Assembly (NCBI GenBank): GCA_017992785.1
Contig: JAGONY010000006.1
Location: 1 to 42,024, forward strand
Direction: 5' to 3'
Origin: Candidatus Omnitrophota bacterium
Lineage (GTDB): Bacteria; Omnitrophota; Gorgyraeia; Pluralincolimonadales; Pluralincolimonadaceae
Length of the DNA stretch: 42,024 nt
Part shown: positions 1 to 8,833 of the stretch, in pieces
How positions within the stretch are numbered: the stretch's first letter is position 1
How the letters are laid out: each line of letters starts with the position of its first letter
Program-made: the position numbers and the translations under genes
The notes under the pieces: model-generated
Told to the model about the DNA's origin: nothing
The model's input: the letters and a program-made list of their open reading frames with translations, nothing else
Database searches by the model: none

Positions 1-917
1 TAACCCGGCGAATATTTCACGAGCGGCCGCCTGAACGGCTTCTTCGATTCCATCGCGTAGCCGAGCGCGTGCGCCGAACCGGAATCCGGCACGCCCGATA
101 CCACATCGACCTCGATATCCTTGTCATGCTTTGCCAGGCACCTTCCGCATCTTTCCCTTACGATCTCGGTATTTATGCCTTCGTAATCCGACGCGGGGAA
201 CCCCGAATATATCCACAGGAACGCGCATATCCGGTTCGTCTTTCCTCCCGGTTTCCTCTGGACCATCCCTTCCTCGTTGAGCAGGACTATCTCGCCCGGT
301 TCGAGGTATTTGACCGTCTGGAACTCGAGGTTAGGGAAAGCCGCCGTCTCCGTCGCGGCCGCCCACGCGTCCATCCGCTTGCCGATGACGACCGGCGTAT
401 ATCCGAACCTGTCGCGCGCGGCATAGACGCCGTCCTTATTGAGGATCAGCAGCGAACATGAGCCCTTTATCTTCTGCCACATCTTCTGTATCCCGTCGAG
501 CAGGTTATCGCCCTGGACTATCATCTTGGCCATGAGTTCGGTCACGTTGACATTACCTTTCGTGACCTCGCTGAACGAGGTTCCCTTTTTCAGCATCTCC
601 TGCATCAGCTCTTCCGTATTCTCTATGAGGCCGTATGTCACGAGGCAGAAAGGGCCGAATCTCGAATTTAGGTATATCGGCTGCTCATCATAGGAGCTGA
701 TCACGCCGATGCCCTTATTGCCCCTCATCCTCCTGCAGTCGTCGAAGAACTTCGACTTGAACTGGCTCTGGCTTATGCTGTGTATCTGCCTCGTAAACGT
801 CTCGCCGAGGACAGCCATTCCGCCGAACTCGGTCCCGAGGTGCGAATGGTAATCTGTCCCGTAAAGAAGCGTCTCCGCGCAGTCACCTTTTGATACCACT
901 CCGAAAAAACCGCTCAT
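1..917 (-). CDS. PurF-like amidophosphoribosyltransferase homologue, partial (3' end outside window)
   Basis: The first 305 residues are present and the frame is open to the window edge, so the C-terminal part is missing. The N-terminus (MSGFFGVVSKGDC) and the middle resemble the class II glutamine amidotransferase domain of PurF, with GTDYHSHLG, an SYDEQPIY segment, and a PDSGSAHALGYA segment where the phosphoribosyltransferase part begins. PurF normally makes phosphoribosylamine from PRPP and glutamine, the first step of purine synthesis. Start: ATG at 917 behind a G-rich ribosome site (AGGGGG). Oddity: the catalytic N-terminal Cys that normally follows the initiator Met is Ser here, so glutaminase activity is doubtful; it may be a divergent paralogue. 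Last gene in a long minus-strand string, 29 bases after the DUF1846 gene. Confidence 0.8.
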   Translation of the reverse strand, partial: MSGFFGVVSKGDCAETLLYGTDYHSHLGTEFGGMAVLGETFTRQIHSISQSQFKSKFFDDCRRMRGNKGIGVISSYDEQPIYLNSRFGPFCLVTYGLIENTEELMQEMLKKGTSFSEVTKGNVNVTELMAKMIVQGDNLLDGIQKMWQKIKGSCSLLILNKDGVYAARDRFGYTPVVIGKRMDAWAAATETAAFPNLEFQTVKYLEPGEIVLLNEEGMVQRKPGGKTNRICAFLWIYSGFPASDYEGINTEIVRERCGRCLAKHDKDIEVDVVSGVPDSGSAHALGYAMESKKPFRRPLVKYSPG

Positions 918-946
918 TTTTCCCCCTGGATGTTATGCTTCGGGTA

Positions 947-2470
947 TTACGACTCAAAAAGGCTCTTTGTTGCGAAATCCGGTTCGCTCGTGAGGTTTAC
1001 TCCGAGCTTCCTCAACCCCGCCTCGTCTCCCGGCGTCGGTATATGCGTAAGGTGCACCTCGCACCCGCGAAGCTCCTGCAGTTTCTCCATCGCGCCCTGC
1101 GCGGCCGGGTTCGTCGTCGCGCTGATGCTCAGCGCAATCAGCGCCTCATCGAGGTCCAGGCTGACGGTCTTGGAGCCGGAGGCCTTCAGCACACCCTTCT
1201 TGAGGTTCTTTATCGAGTCTATGATATTCGGCGAAAGCAGGTGGAGCTTATCGGGGATGCCCGCGAGTTTCTTTATGGAATTGAATACGAGGCTCGATGT
1301 CGCGTGCATCAGCGGTGAGTTCTTCCCTGTGATTATCGTCCCGTCCGGAAGCTCTATCGCGGCGCCGCAATACACGCCGTCGTTTCCCTTCTCCTTCTGC
1401 TTGCATTCGTCGGCCGCCTTCCTGGCCGGGAGCACGACGCTTCGGTCCTCCGCCTTGACGCCGACTTCCTCCATCAGCAGCCGGACCCTCTGCTCGGTCT
1501 CTTTATCCACAAAACCCATCGCGTATTCGCAGGCATACCTGAAGTACCTGCGTATCACTTCCTGCTTGGCCGCTTCCCTGACCGCCTCGTCGTCCGTTAT
1601 GCCGAATCCCGCGCGGTTGACTCCCATTTCCGTAGGGGACTTGTATACCTCGCCCTCACCCATTATCTTCTCGAAGATCCTCTTTATGACAGGGAACACC
1701 TCCACATCGCGGTTGTAATTCACCGTCTTCTCGTTATGCGCCTCGAGGTGGAACGGGTCTATCATGTTGAAATCCCTGATGTCGGCGGTCGCCGCCTCAT
1801 ACGCGACGTTGACCGGGTGCTTGAGCGGGATGTTCCATATCGGGAACGTCTCGAACTTTGCGTATCCCGATTTCGCCCCCTTCTTATGGTCATGGTAGAG
1901 CTGCGAAAGGCACGTCGCGAGTTTCCCGCTGCCCGGCCCCGGGCCCGTGACTATCACGAGAGGGTTCTTCGTCTCTATGTATTCGTTCGCGCCGTAGCCC
2001 TCGTCGCTGACGATGAGGTCGACATCTGTCGGGTACCCCTTCGTGAAGCTGTGCGTGTACACCTTTATGCCGCGGCGCTCGAGCTTGTTCTTGAATATCC
2101 TCGCGGCAGGCTGGTTATCGAAACGCGTTATCACGACCGCAAGCACTTCTATGCCCCAGTCCCTGAGGTCGTCTATCAGTTTCATCGCGTCCACGTCGTA
2201 CGTGATGCCGAAATCCGCCCTTACCTTCTTGCGCTCGATATCGCCGGCGTATATGCACAATATTATGTCGGCCTTGTCCTTCAGCTTCTGGAACAGGCGC
2301 ATCTTCACGTTCGGGTCGAATCCGGGCAGTACCCTCGATGCGTGGTAGTCGTAAAGCAGCTTCCCCCCGAATTCAAGATAGAGCTTATTGCCGAACCTGC
2401 CGACCCTCTCGAGTATCGCGTCCGACTGTTCCCTGAGGTATTTCTCGTTGTCAAAACCGGGCTTCTTCAT
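947..2470 (-). CDS. DUF1846 family protein
   Basis: A 507-residue protein matching the DUF1846 family, known from anaerobes and Firmicutes and of uncertain function. The N-terminus ([16 protein letters not shown], then [21 protein letters not shown]) is typical. A glycine-rich loop, GPGPGSGK at residues about 176-183, looks like a nucleotide- or phosphate-binding loop. No signal peptide or membrane segment is seen, so it should be cytoplasmic. It starts 23 bases after the uppP stop, in line with co-transcription. The family name is well supported by the sequence; no reaction can be assigned from it. Confidence 0.85.
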   Translation of the reverse strand: MKKPGFDNEKYLREQSDAILERVGRFGNKLYLEFGGKLLYDYHASRVLPGFDPNVKMRLFQKLKDKADIILCIYAGDIERKKVRADFGITYDVDAMKLIDDLRDWGIEVLAVVITRFDNQPAARIFKNKLERRGIKVYTHSFTKGYPTDVDLIVSDEGYGANEYIETKNPLVIVTGPGPGSGKLATCLSQLYHDHKKGAKSGYAKFETFPIWNIPLKHPVNVAYEAATADIRDFNMIDPFHLEAHNEKTVNYNRDVEVFPVIKRIFEKIMGEGEVYKSPTEMGVNRAGFGITDDEAVREAAKQEVIRRYFRYACEYAMGFVDKETEQRVRLLMEEVGVKAEDRSVVLPARKAADECKQKEKGNDGVYCGAAIELPDGTIITGKNSPLMHATSSLVFNSIKKLAGIPDKLHLLSPNIIDSIKNLKKGVLKASGSKTVSLDLDEALIALSISATTNPAAQGAMEKLQELRGCEVHLTHIPTPGDEAGLRKLGVNLTSEPDFATKSLFES

Positions 2471-2493
2471 CTATGTTGGCTCCTTTTGATCCG

Positions 2494-3258
2494 TTATTTC
2501 CTGAGCAGGAATACCGCGAGGATCACGGCGCTGAAGACGAACCTGTATATTATGAACACGCTGAACGAATGCTTTTTCACGAAACCGAGCAGGCCTTTTA
2601 TCGCGAGGAAACCCGTCACGGCAGATACCGCGAAACCAGTGAATACCTGAAGCCCCTGGCCGTTCGAGGCGATGTCACCTATCTCTCCGAGCTTGAGCAG
2701 GACCGCGCCGAGGATTATCGGCGCCGAAAGCATGAACGAGAACTTCGCGGCCGACTCCCTGTCGAACTTAAGGCCCAACCCGGAGGCCATCGTTATGCCG
2801 GACCTCGACACTCCCGGGATTATCGCCAGTGCCTGCGATAACCCTATGATAACGGCATCCAGCAGGTTCAGCGACTTCAAGCTGCGCGATTTCCAAACGA
2901 ACCTGTCGATCAGGTAAAAGAGCGCGGCGAACGCGCTCATTGTAAAAGCGATCAGCATCGGCGACCTGAAGGCCGTCTCCGCCTTGCTCTCGAGAAGCTT
3001 TCCTACCAGCGCTCCCGGCACGCTCGCGACGGCAATATACCATATCATCCGGCTTTTTATTATGCCGAGCCAGTCCTTCCAAAAATATGCCATGACCGCA
3101 AAAAGCGTGCCGGCATGCAGAGCCACATCGAACGAGAGGCTGTGCTCCGGCCATCCGAAAAGCCACGGGAATACTATAAGGTGCGCCGAACTGCTTATCG
3201 GCAGGAATTCCCCGAGCCCCTGGACGAGGCCGAGGACTACCGCCTGGAATAAGTTCAT
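2494..3258 (-). CDS. uppP: Undecaprenyl-diphosphate phosphatase (BacA/UppP)
   Basis: A 254-residue polytopic membrane protein of normal family length. It removes a phosphate from undecaprenyl diphosphate, recycling the lipid carrier for peptidoglycan and polysaccharide synthesis. The two family signatures are present: LGEFLPISSSAHL at residues 15-27 and PGVSRSG at 148-154, which together form the active site. Its ribosome site is weak (AGG about 10 bases before the ATG), but a tiny open frame with a strong Shine-Dalgarno site ends 18 bases upstream and could couple translation. It follows the ZIP transporter gene on the same strand. Confidence 0.95.
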   Translation of the reverse strand: MNLFQAVVLGLVQGLGEFLPISSSAHLIVFPWLFGWPEHSLSFDVALHAGTLFAVMAYFWKDWLGIIKSRMIWYIAVASVPGALVGKLLESKAETAFRSPMLIAFTMSAFAALFYLIDRFVWKSRSLKSLNLLDAVIIGLSQALAIIPGVSRSGITMASGLGLKFDRESAAKFSFMLSAPIILGAVLLKLGEIGDIASNGQGLQVFTGFAVSAVTGFLAIKGLLGFVKKHSFSVFIIYRFVFSAVILAVFLLRK

Positions 3259-3276
3259 ATGCGTTTGCCTGTGGCC

Positions 3277-3303
3277 TTATTTGCTGCTGTACTTCTCGGC
3301 CAT
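3277..3303 (-). CDS. Possible 8-codon leader peptide upstream of uppP
   Basis: A minimal reading frame encoding MAEKYSSK followed by TAA. It is listed because the strongest ribosome site in this gap, AAAGGAGG six bases before its ATG, belongs to it and not to uppP, whose own site is weak. It may be a leader peptide that couples translation to uppP, or the remains of a lost small gene. There is no similarity evidence, and chance is a fair alternative. Confidence 0.3.
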   Translation of the reverse strand: MAEKYSSK

Positions 3304-3316
3304 GCAGCCTCCTTTT

Positions 3317-4060
3317 TTACGTTCCGACGACCGCGTTCAATAACAGCAGTGTTATAAAGCCGGTTATCGCCGCAAATGTCGCGGCTATCTCATTGCCGTG
3401 GCTGTGGCATTCCGGGATTATCTCGTCGAATGTGATATACAGCATGGCGCCGCCGGCAAAGGCAAACCCGAAAGGAACCACCGCTCTCGATAACCCGAAG
3501 AGCATTATACCAAAAAAAGCCGCTATTGGCTCTGTAATTCCGGATAGCGTCGCCAATCCCAGGCATTTGAGCCGTGATACGCCGGCTTGCCTGAGAGGCG
3601 CGGCCACAACCAGTCCTTCCGGCATGTTTTGCAGGGCGATCGCGGCGGCGAGCACGAGCCCGAGCTTCGGCGACGAGAGGTATCCCACGCCGACGGAAAG
3701 CCCTTCGGGGAAGTTATGCAAAGTGACGGCGACCGCCATCAATATCCCGCTCTTCATTTTAATGCTCATGGGGTTGTTGCTGAAATGGGGGTATTTGCTG
3801 TGCAGGTGCGGTATCGACTTCTCTATCAGGTAAAGGAGCAAAGTAGCCGCCACTATCCCCGCGGCCGTCTGGCCAATGCTGCCCATGGTTATCGAAGGGC
3901 CTATCAGGTTGAAACACGCCGCGGCTATCATCACCCCGGCCGAAAAACCGAGCAGCGTATCGAATAACCTGTGCGTGACCTCCTTGAACAGCAGTACGGG
4001 TATCGCGCCGATCCCCGTGAAACAGCTCGCTATGAACGACGCCAGCAGGGCTTCCTTCAA
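3317..4060 (-). CDS. ZIP family divalent metal transporter
   Basis: A 247-residue membrane protein with about eight hydrophobic segments. The ZIP family moves Zn, Fe or Mn into the cytoplasm. The metal-site motifs of the family are visible: HNFPEG in one core helix and NMPEG in the next. A His-containing loop (HLHSKYPH) lies before that helix, and a second metal-type segment (ECHSHGNE) near the C-terminus. The start codon overlaps the stop of the upstream flavoprotein gene by 4 bases, so translation is coupled. Its place in an oxygen-defence string full of iron proteins makes iron or manganese supply a plausible role, but the metal cannot be read from the sequence. Confidence 0.9.
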   Translation of the reverse strand: MKEALLASFIASCFTGIGAIPVLLFKEVTHRLFDTLLGFSAGVMIAAACFNLIGPSITMGSIGQTAAGIVAATLLLYLIEKSIPHLHSKYPHFSNNPMSIKMKSGILMAVAVTLHNFPEGLSVGVGYLSSPKLGLVLAAAIALQNMPEGLVVAAPLRQAGVSRLKCLGLATLSGITEPIAAFFGIMLFGLSRAVVPFGFAFAGGAMLYITFDEIIPECHSHGNEIAATFAAITGFITLLLLNAVVGT

Positions 4061-5232
4061 CGGTTCGCCCCTTTCCTCAGCAGTCCGGATAATGCCGCGT
4101 CGTCGCCCATGAGCGCATCCTTATCCTTCGACACATCCGCGCCCTCCTTGATGATATTGGCCAGAGACGAGACCCCTGCCTTCTCGCCTATCACGATGGC
4201 GCCCACGAGCTTTCCGTCCTTGATAATGCATCTCCTGTAGGTCCCCTTCGCCTCGTCTTTCTTTGACAGTGACTCATATCCCTCGCCTTCCGGGTTCACG
4301 GCTCCTATCGACGTCACGTCTATACCGACCACCTTCAGCGTCGCCTGGAAAGTCGTCCCCTTATATTCGGCCGGGACGCCTGTCATGTTCGACGCGGCAG
4401 CGAGGCCCTGCTCGAGCGCGGCGGGTATTATCCCGTAGACCGTCCCGTTGAATTCGGCGCAATCGCCGGCGGCAAATACGTCCGGGCAATTCGTCCGCAG
4501 GTTCCCGTCCACAATTATCCCTTTCTGCACGCCTATGCCGCAGGATTTCGCGAGCGAGGTATTCGGCCTGACGCCGGCAGCCGCGATGAAAAGGTCCGCA
4601 TCTATGCCGCAGCATGTGGACTGGCTCAGCAATACCTCTATGCCGGTCTTCTCGACGCAGTATTTTATCAGCGCGGCGCCTTCCTCATCGAGTTGCCTCG
4701 GAAGCAGCCGCGAGTTATGCTCGACCACAACGACCTTCATCCCCCGTTCCGTGAGCGCCTTAGCCGTCTCAAGCCCGAGAAGGCCTCCGCCTATGACCGC
4801 CGCCTTTTTCTTGTCCCTCGCCAACGAGCGGATCCTCAGCACGTCGGAGATGTTCCTGTACGTGAAGACCTCTTTGCCGGATACACCTTCTATAGGCGGG
4901 ACGAACGGCGAGGCGCCGGTTGTCAGCAGGAGTTTATCATAATCGGACGTCCCGGATACCGCCGCTTTTATCTTCTTTGATGTTGTGTCGACAGCCGTGA
5001 CATTATCGCCGAGCGACACGCGGATGCCCCTCTTCTTATACCATTCGTCGTTATAGGGGAACATGCCGTCGAGCGTTATCGATTCGGAGAGCAGCCTGTC
5101 CAGGAGCGGCCTCGGGTAATAGTTGTATTCCTCGTCGGTAAAGACCGTTATCGAGGCGCGCGGTTCTTTCTCGGATATGTATTTCGCGGCCGTTATGCCG
5201 GCGATGCCGTTGCCTACTATGGCTATCTTCAT
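4057..5232 (-). CDS. NADH:rubredoxin reductase-like FAD-dependent oxidoreductase
   Basis: A 391-residue pyridine-nucleotide-disulfide-type flavoprotein. An N-terminal FAD-binding loop (IVGNGIAG, residues about 5-12) is followed by a NAD(P)H-binding loop (AVIGGGLLGLE, about 145-155) and the FAD-ribityl motif AAGDCAEF. No CxxC redox disulfide is present, which fits NADH:rubredoxin or nitrite-reductase-like reductases. Rubredoxin lies immediately upstream and a flavodiiron protein before that. The simplest reading is electron flow from NAD(P)H through this enzyme and rubredoxin to the flavodiiron protein, which reduces oxygen or NO. Substrate specificity is inferred from neighbours. Confidence 0.85.
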   Translation of the reverse strand: MKIAIVGNGIAGITAAKYISEKEPRASITVFTDEEYNYYPRPLLDRLLSESITLDGMFPYNDEWYKKRGIRVSLGDNVTAVDTTSKKIKAAVSGTSDYDKLLLTTGASPFVPPIEGVSGKEVFTYRNISDVLRIRSLARDKKKAAVIGGGLLGLETAKALTERGMKVVVVEHNSRLLPRQLDEEGAALIKYCVEKTGIEVLLSQSTCCGIDADLFIAAAGVRPNTSLAKSCGIGVQKGIIVDGNLRTNCPDVFAAGDCAEFNGTVYGIIPAALEQGLAAASNMTGVPAEYKGTTFQATLKVVGIDVTSIGAVNPEGEGYESLSKKDEAKGTYRRCIIKDGKLVGAIVIGEKAGVSSLANIIKEGADVSKDKDALMGDDAALSGLLRKGANR

Positions 5233-5242
5233 AAGCGCCTTT

Positions 5243-5401
5243 TCAGATCTTCTCGAACATATCTTTGCCTACCCCGCAATCGGGGCAGACCCAGGAATCG
5301 GGGAGTTTCTCGAAAGGCGTGTTGGGCGCCACGTTCTGCGTGGGGTCACCCACGGCCGGGTCGTAGATATATCCGCATACGGTGCAGCGATATTTGCTCA
5401 T
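5243..5401 (-). CDS. Rubredoxin
   Basis: A 52-residue protein of normal rubredoxin length. The two iron-binding loops are intact: [12 protein letters not shown] with Cys6 and Cys9, and [10 protein letters not shown] with Cys39 and Cys42. The typical PDSWVCP segment is also present. It carries single electrons in the cytoplasm. It sits between the flavodiiron protein gene (ending 15 bases upstream in the direction of transcription) and the reductase gene, which points to a dedicated oxygen/NO-scavenging chain. Confidence 0.97.
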   Translation of the reverse strand: MSKYRCTVCGYIYDPAVGDPTQNVAPNTPFEKLPDSWVCPDCGVGKDMFEKI

Positions 5402-5416
5402 TTTTCGTCTCCTTAT

Positions 5417-6604
5417 TCAGGCGATCTTCTTCGCGAGTTCCGCGCCGAGATTCCTGCAGAGCGCCAGCTCCTGCGCGTCGGGCACGAACTTTGCCGATAC
5501 CGGGGGCACCGCAGGCTCCATCCCGCCCTCTTTCAGCACCCCCTCTATTTCCGCGACGGCGCCTCCGGCCCATCCGTATGAGCCGAACGCCGCGGTGATC
5601 CTGTCCTTCGGCTTGAAACCTTTCAGCAGCTCAAGGAACGACGCTATCGATGGCAGCATGTCGTTGTCATGCGTTGATGACCCTATGACGAACGCCTTGG
5701 CGTCGAGCATCTGGTAGGCGACCTCTGTCCTGTCCGAAAGCGCTATGTCGAAAAGTTTCACGGAGACGCCGGCATCAGTAAGGCCGTCCGCTATAGCCCT
5801 CGCCATCTTGCCGGTCGATCCCCACATCGTCTCATATACGATGACCGCCTTGCGCTTCGTCTCGTTCTTCGTCCAGGAGGCGTAGGCGTCGACCGCCTTT
5901 GCCGGGTCTTTTCTCCATATGATACCGTGGCTCGGGGCTATCATCTTTATTGAAAGCCCCATCTTCCGTATCTCTTCTATCTTCCTCGCAATGATCCCGC
6001 CGAGCGGCCAGAGTATGTTCGCGTAATATTTCTTGGCCTCTTCCATCAGCTCGCACCGGTCTACCTCGTCGTCGAATCTCTCCGACGTCGCGTAATGCTG
6101 GCCGAACGCGTCATTCGGGAACAGCAGTTCTTCCTCGGCGCAATACGTGAACATGCTGTCAGGCCAGTGTATCATCGGCGCTTCTATGAACATGAGCGTC
6201 CTCTTGCCGATGTTCAGCTTGTCGCCGGTCTTCACCGCCTTGAAATCCCAATTCCCGTAATAGTGCTTCTGCAGCCCTTCCCCGCATTTGGCGGTCCCGT
6301 AAAGTTTCGCGCCGGGGCAAAGCTTCAGGAGTTCAGGCAGGGCGCCCGAATGGTCGGGTTCTATATGGTTGACGACGATATTCTCTATCTTCTCGACCGG
6401 CACTATTTCGCGGATCTTCCCGATAAGCTCGCCCGCGTACGGCCCGTATACGCCGTCAATAAGCGTGACCTTATCGTCTACTATCAGGTAGGAATTGTAG
6501 GTTGTGCCCCTTGCCGTGGAATAAGTATGGCCGTGGAAGGTCCTGATGCTCCAGTCGACAGCGCCTACCCAATATATGCCTTTCTTGACCTCGACAACGG
6601 CCAT
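5417..6604 (-). CDS. A-type flavodiiron protein (FprA/ROO family)
   Basis: A 395-residue flavodiiron protein that reduces O2 to water, or NO to N2O, with electrons from rubredoxin. An N-terminal metallo-beta-lactamase-like domain holds the diiron ligands: HIEPDHSG at residues 80-87 (His80, Glu82, Asp84, His85), with further ligand candidates in HWPDSMF, FPNDAFGQH and PSHG. A C-terminal flavodoxin domain begins near 255 (VIVYETMWGSTGKMA binds the FMN phosphate). The start chosen is ATG at 6604 (MAVVEVKKG), preceded by GGGAGG; a longer frame reaching 6661 lacks family similarity in its extra 19 residues. Cytoplasmic. Confidence 0.96.
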   Translation of the reverse strand: MAVVEVKKGIYWVGAVDWSIRTFHGHTYSTARGTTYNSYLIVDDKVTLIDGVYGPYAGELIGKIREIVPVEKIENIVVNHIEPDHSGALPELLKLCPGAKLYGTAKCGEGLQKHYYGNWDFKAVKTGDKLNIGKRTLMFIEAPMIHWPDSMFTYCAEEELLFPNDAFGQHYATSERFDDEVDRCELMEEAKKYYANILWPLGGIIARKIEEIRKMGLSIKMIAPSHGIIWRKDPAKAVDAYASWTKNETKRKAVIVYETMWGSTGKMARAIADGLTDAGVSVKLFDIALSDRTEVAYQMLDAKAFVIGSSTHDNDMLPSIASFLELLKGFKPKDRITAAFGSYGWAGGAVAEIEGVLKEGGMEPAVPPVSAKFVPDAQELALCRNLGAELAKKIA

Positions 6605-6621
6605 ATCCCTGCCTCCCTCGG

Positions 6622-7146
6622 TTAGCCTTCCATTACCCTTCCTTCCGTCTTGACGAACCACGAGACGGAATCGGCAAGCATTGTCAGCGCTTCCTCGAGC
6701 AGCTCGTAATGGCGCTCCTCTTCCTTCTTTAAGGTGTTATAGAACACCTTCGCAATCCTTACGCCGGCCTCTTTCGACTGCTTATCGTAATAGTCGTAGC
6801 TCTTCGTCTCCTTCTTCATCGCTATCTCTATCGCCTTGATGTTCGAGGGGTCGGCCTTCAGTTTCCTGATCTCCGTTTTTGAAAGGTGCCTGAACACGAG
6901 CGAGAGCTTCTTCTTCGACTGCCTGCTTATTGTCCCCTCGAAATCGCCCCAGTCCTTCTCATGCTTTAGGCCTTCGCTTATCTCCTTGATACGGTCGATA
7001 TGCGTGAGTTCCTGGTCGGCAAGAGAGACGAGCAGTTTCTTCGCTATAACGTTCTTCGCGGTCTTTGACGCCTTGAGATAGAATTTCCTTCCGTCGAGCT
7101 CCATCTTTACCGCGGACTCGAGTATCCTTATGTCTCTTGCGGGCAT
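6622..7146 (-). CDS. Rubrerythrin-like ferritin-family diiron protein
   Basis: A 174-residue four-helix-bundle protein. Carboxylate/His residues are spaced as in rubrerythrin diiron sites: one Glu in the first helix (KMELDGRKFY), DQELTH in the second, KKETKSYDYY in the third and EEERHYELLEE in the fourth. No C-terminal rubredoxin domain is present, so it is a short rubrerythrin/ferritin-like member. Such proteins reduce peroxide or handle iron. The start has a good site (AAGGAG before the ATG). It lies in the oxygen-defence string just upstream of the flavodiiron gene. The peroxidase role is inferred from family and context. Confidence 0.85.
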   Translation of the reverse strand: MPARDIRILESAVKMELDGRKFYLKASKTAKNVIAKKLLVSLADQELTHIDRIKEISEGLKHEKDWGDFEGTISRQSKKKLSLVFRHLSKTEIRKLKADPSNIKAIEIAMKKETKSYDYYDKQSKEAGVRIAKVFYNTLKKEEERHYELLEEALTMLADSVSWFVKTEGRVMEG

Positions 7147-7200
7147 AGTAATCTCCTTATTTGTATTGGCGGTGCAAAACGCGGTTAGGATCTCCTGTTA

Positions 7201-7485
7201 TCAGCCGTACCTGTAGAGGATGCCGAATCCGCCCTGTGGGTAGTTCCAGTCAACGTTCTGGAATTCATCGCAGATGACACGGCAAGTGCCGCATTCGAGG
7301 CACCCGTCAACGTTTACTTCAGCGACTCCCTTGTCGTTGATCTTCCAGCAGTCAGACGGGCATCCGATGGAGCACTGTTTCTTCGCGCACTTAAGGCAAA
7401 GGTCCTTGTCTTTTACCTTGATATGGGGCTCCGGCCCCAGCTTGAACCTGTTCACGAACAGCTTATCTTCAATCCTCGTCACCAT
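7201..7485 (-). CDS. fixX: FixX-like ferredoxin
   Basis: A 94-residue ferredoxin-like protein of the FixX family. It has a first cluster-type segment CLKCAKKQCSIGCPSDCW and a second, CLECGTCRVICDEF, followed by the VDWNYPQGGFG ending that is characteristic of FixX. FixX normally accepts electrons from FixC, with FixAB, and serves electron bifurcation to quinone. No fixA, fixB or fixC is seen in the window; this gene leads the oxygen-defence operon instead. A strong AAGGAGG site precedes the start, and a promoter lies at 7552-7580. It may be an orphan electron carrier feeding the diiron enzymes, which is an inference. Confidence 0.88.
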   Translation of the reverse strand: MVTRIEDKLFVNRFKLGPEPHIKVKDKDLCLKCAKKQCSIGCPSDCWKINDKGVAEVNVDGCLECGTCRVICDEFQNVDWNYPQGGFGILYRYG

Positions 7486-7551
7486 TCTTCCTCCTTAAAG
7501 GGCTGCGAAGCGTCCCTCGCAAGGGACCACCTGCTCGGAGCCACCCTGCGT

Positions 7552-7580
7552 ATTATCGCACAATATCAAATTCCGTTCAA
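7552..7580 (-). promoter_or_regulatory. Sigma70-like promoter of the oxygen-defence operon
   Basis: On the minus strand, TTGAAC (7575-7580) and GATAAT (7552-7557) are separated by exactly 17 bases, upstream of the FixX-like gene. The -35 box overlaps the stop codon of the preceding glycoamylase-like gene. The predicted leader of about 60 bases contains a hairpin at 7512-7527 (6-bp stem GTCCCT/AGGGAC, 4-base loop) just before the ribosome site. Confidence 0.65.
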
Positions 7581-8833
7581 GGGGCTTTAACCTTAAAACC
7601 GCACAATTCCATCCATGACTTCACGCACTGGTTCCGCATGAAAATGTCCCATACCATCCCGGTCCTGTAGTTCTCTATCATCAGGACCGTCACGCCCTGG
7701 TCTATCCCTATGTAATTACTGCTGAACCAGTTCTTGTCGATATTATACCCGGCCTTAAAACCATACTCCCCGTATACGCTGCCGCCGTGCCTGTCGTATA
7801 TCTTCTTCAGCGACTTCAGGGAGAGTTCCGGCACCAAAGGCATCGACGCCGCCATCCCGTAAGGGTTGATCGTCCCGTCCTGGACAAGTTTTTCCGCGGG
7901 CATCGCGCCGTAGCCCTTGTAGCCGCCGGGCCCGTCCCCCGCCGTAAGCCCCCACCCGTCCTCACCGTATCCTTTGTGTAAGCGCGCGTTATCCAAGCAG
8001 TACCTCCTGTTCGCGTGCACCGCGTTTATGGAGTTCTGCCAGTAATTAATGCCGTTGTCATCGATGTTCCTGAAATCGACCCACGCCTGCGCGAACTGGT
8101 AGGTGAACAAACTGCCGAAGAAGGAATACACGACCTTATACCCGCCGTATTCCGCGACGGGTTTCCTCCATGCCTTCCAGCATTCCGGCGATATAGGATA
8201 CGTCGGGGAACCTATCGCGAGCACATACGCTATCAGCCCTTCGTTATACCAGTCCCAGTATGAGCCGAGGAAGCCGTTCTCCGGGGTCCATCCCATGCAT
8301 ATCAGGTTCTTCCCGTTCGTCATCCATTGCCAGTCCGCCCGGAAATACAGCGAGTTGGCGAGACGTTCGAGCTCTGTGCCCTTGAAATACTGCGCCGCGA
8401 ACAACGCGCCGGCGAAAAATATCGCGGAATCTATCGAGGAGAGCTCGGATTTCCACGCCCTCCTGCCGGTCTTCATATCAACGAAGTGGTAATAGAACCC
8501 GTGTTCGTTCTTTAGGGTGTACCTGAAGGTCTTGAGCGTCCTGAATACGCGGTTATACGCCTCATCGTATGTTATCCAGCCCCTGCTGTGGCCGATGCAT
8601 ATGGCCGCGAGGCCGAAACCCGTCGCCGCTATGCTGCAAGGCGCGCCGGCGGAGGCGTTGTCCGCGATAAGGCCGGTATTCGGGTCCGCCTTCTCCCAGA
8701 AATACCTGAACGTGTCTTTTTCGATCTTATCTATGAATTCATCCTGCGCCGACACGGCGTTGCCGGCATCGAGGCAGGCTGCGGGGCACAAAGCGACAGA
8801 CAAAGCTAGAACAAACGAGATGGCCGTCTTCAT
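7577..8833 (-). CDS. Secreted glycoamylase-like (GH144-type) glycoside hydrolase
   Basis: A 418-residue exported protein. Residues 1-29 form a signal peptide with a possible signal peptidase I site (AVSA before Gln30); Cys20 is not in a good lipobox. The rest matches the glycoamylase-like domain (Pfam PF10091) that includes GH144 endo-beta-1,2-glucanases: FRYFWEKADPNTGLIADNA, then WKSELSSIDSAIF, and DGWGLTAGDGPGGYKGYGA in the middle. Acts outside the cytoplasm, probably in the periplasm, on a glucan. Beta-1,2-glucan is a family-based guess; other members act on other beta-linked glucans. Its start overlaps the stop of the HAMP protein gene by 4 bases, so the two form a two-gene unit. Confidence 0.85.
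   Translation of the reverse strand: MKTAISFVLALSVALCPAACLDAGNAVSAQDEFIDKIEKDTFRYFWEKADPNTGLIADNASAGAPCSIAATGFGLAAICIGHSRGWITYDEAYNRVFRTLKTFRYTLKNEHGFYYHFVDMKTGRRAWKSELSSIDSAIFFAGALFAAQYFKGTELERLANSLYFRADWQWMTNGKNLICMGWTPENGFLGSYWDWYNEGLIAYVLAIGSPTYPISPECWKAWRKPVAEYGGYKVVYSFFGSLFTYQFAQAWVDFRNIDDNGINYWQNSINAVHANRRYCLDNARLHKGYGEDGWGLTAGDGPGGYKGYGAMPAEKLVQDGTINPYGMAASMPLVPELSLKSLKKIYDRHGGSVYGEYGFKAGYNIDKNWFSSNYIGIDQGVTVLMIENYRTGMVWDIFMRNQCVKSWMELCGFKVKAP

Noticed and set aside
7512-7527. Hairpin in the FixX leader as a riboswitch or terminator
   Set aside because: Only a single 6-bp stem with no T-run; no known riboswitch motif could be made out.
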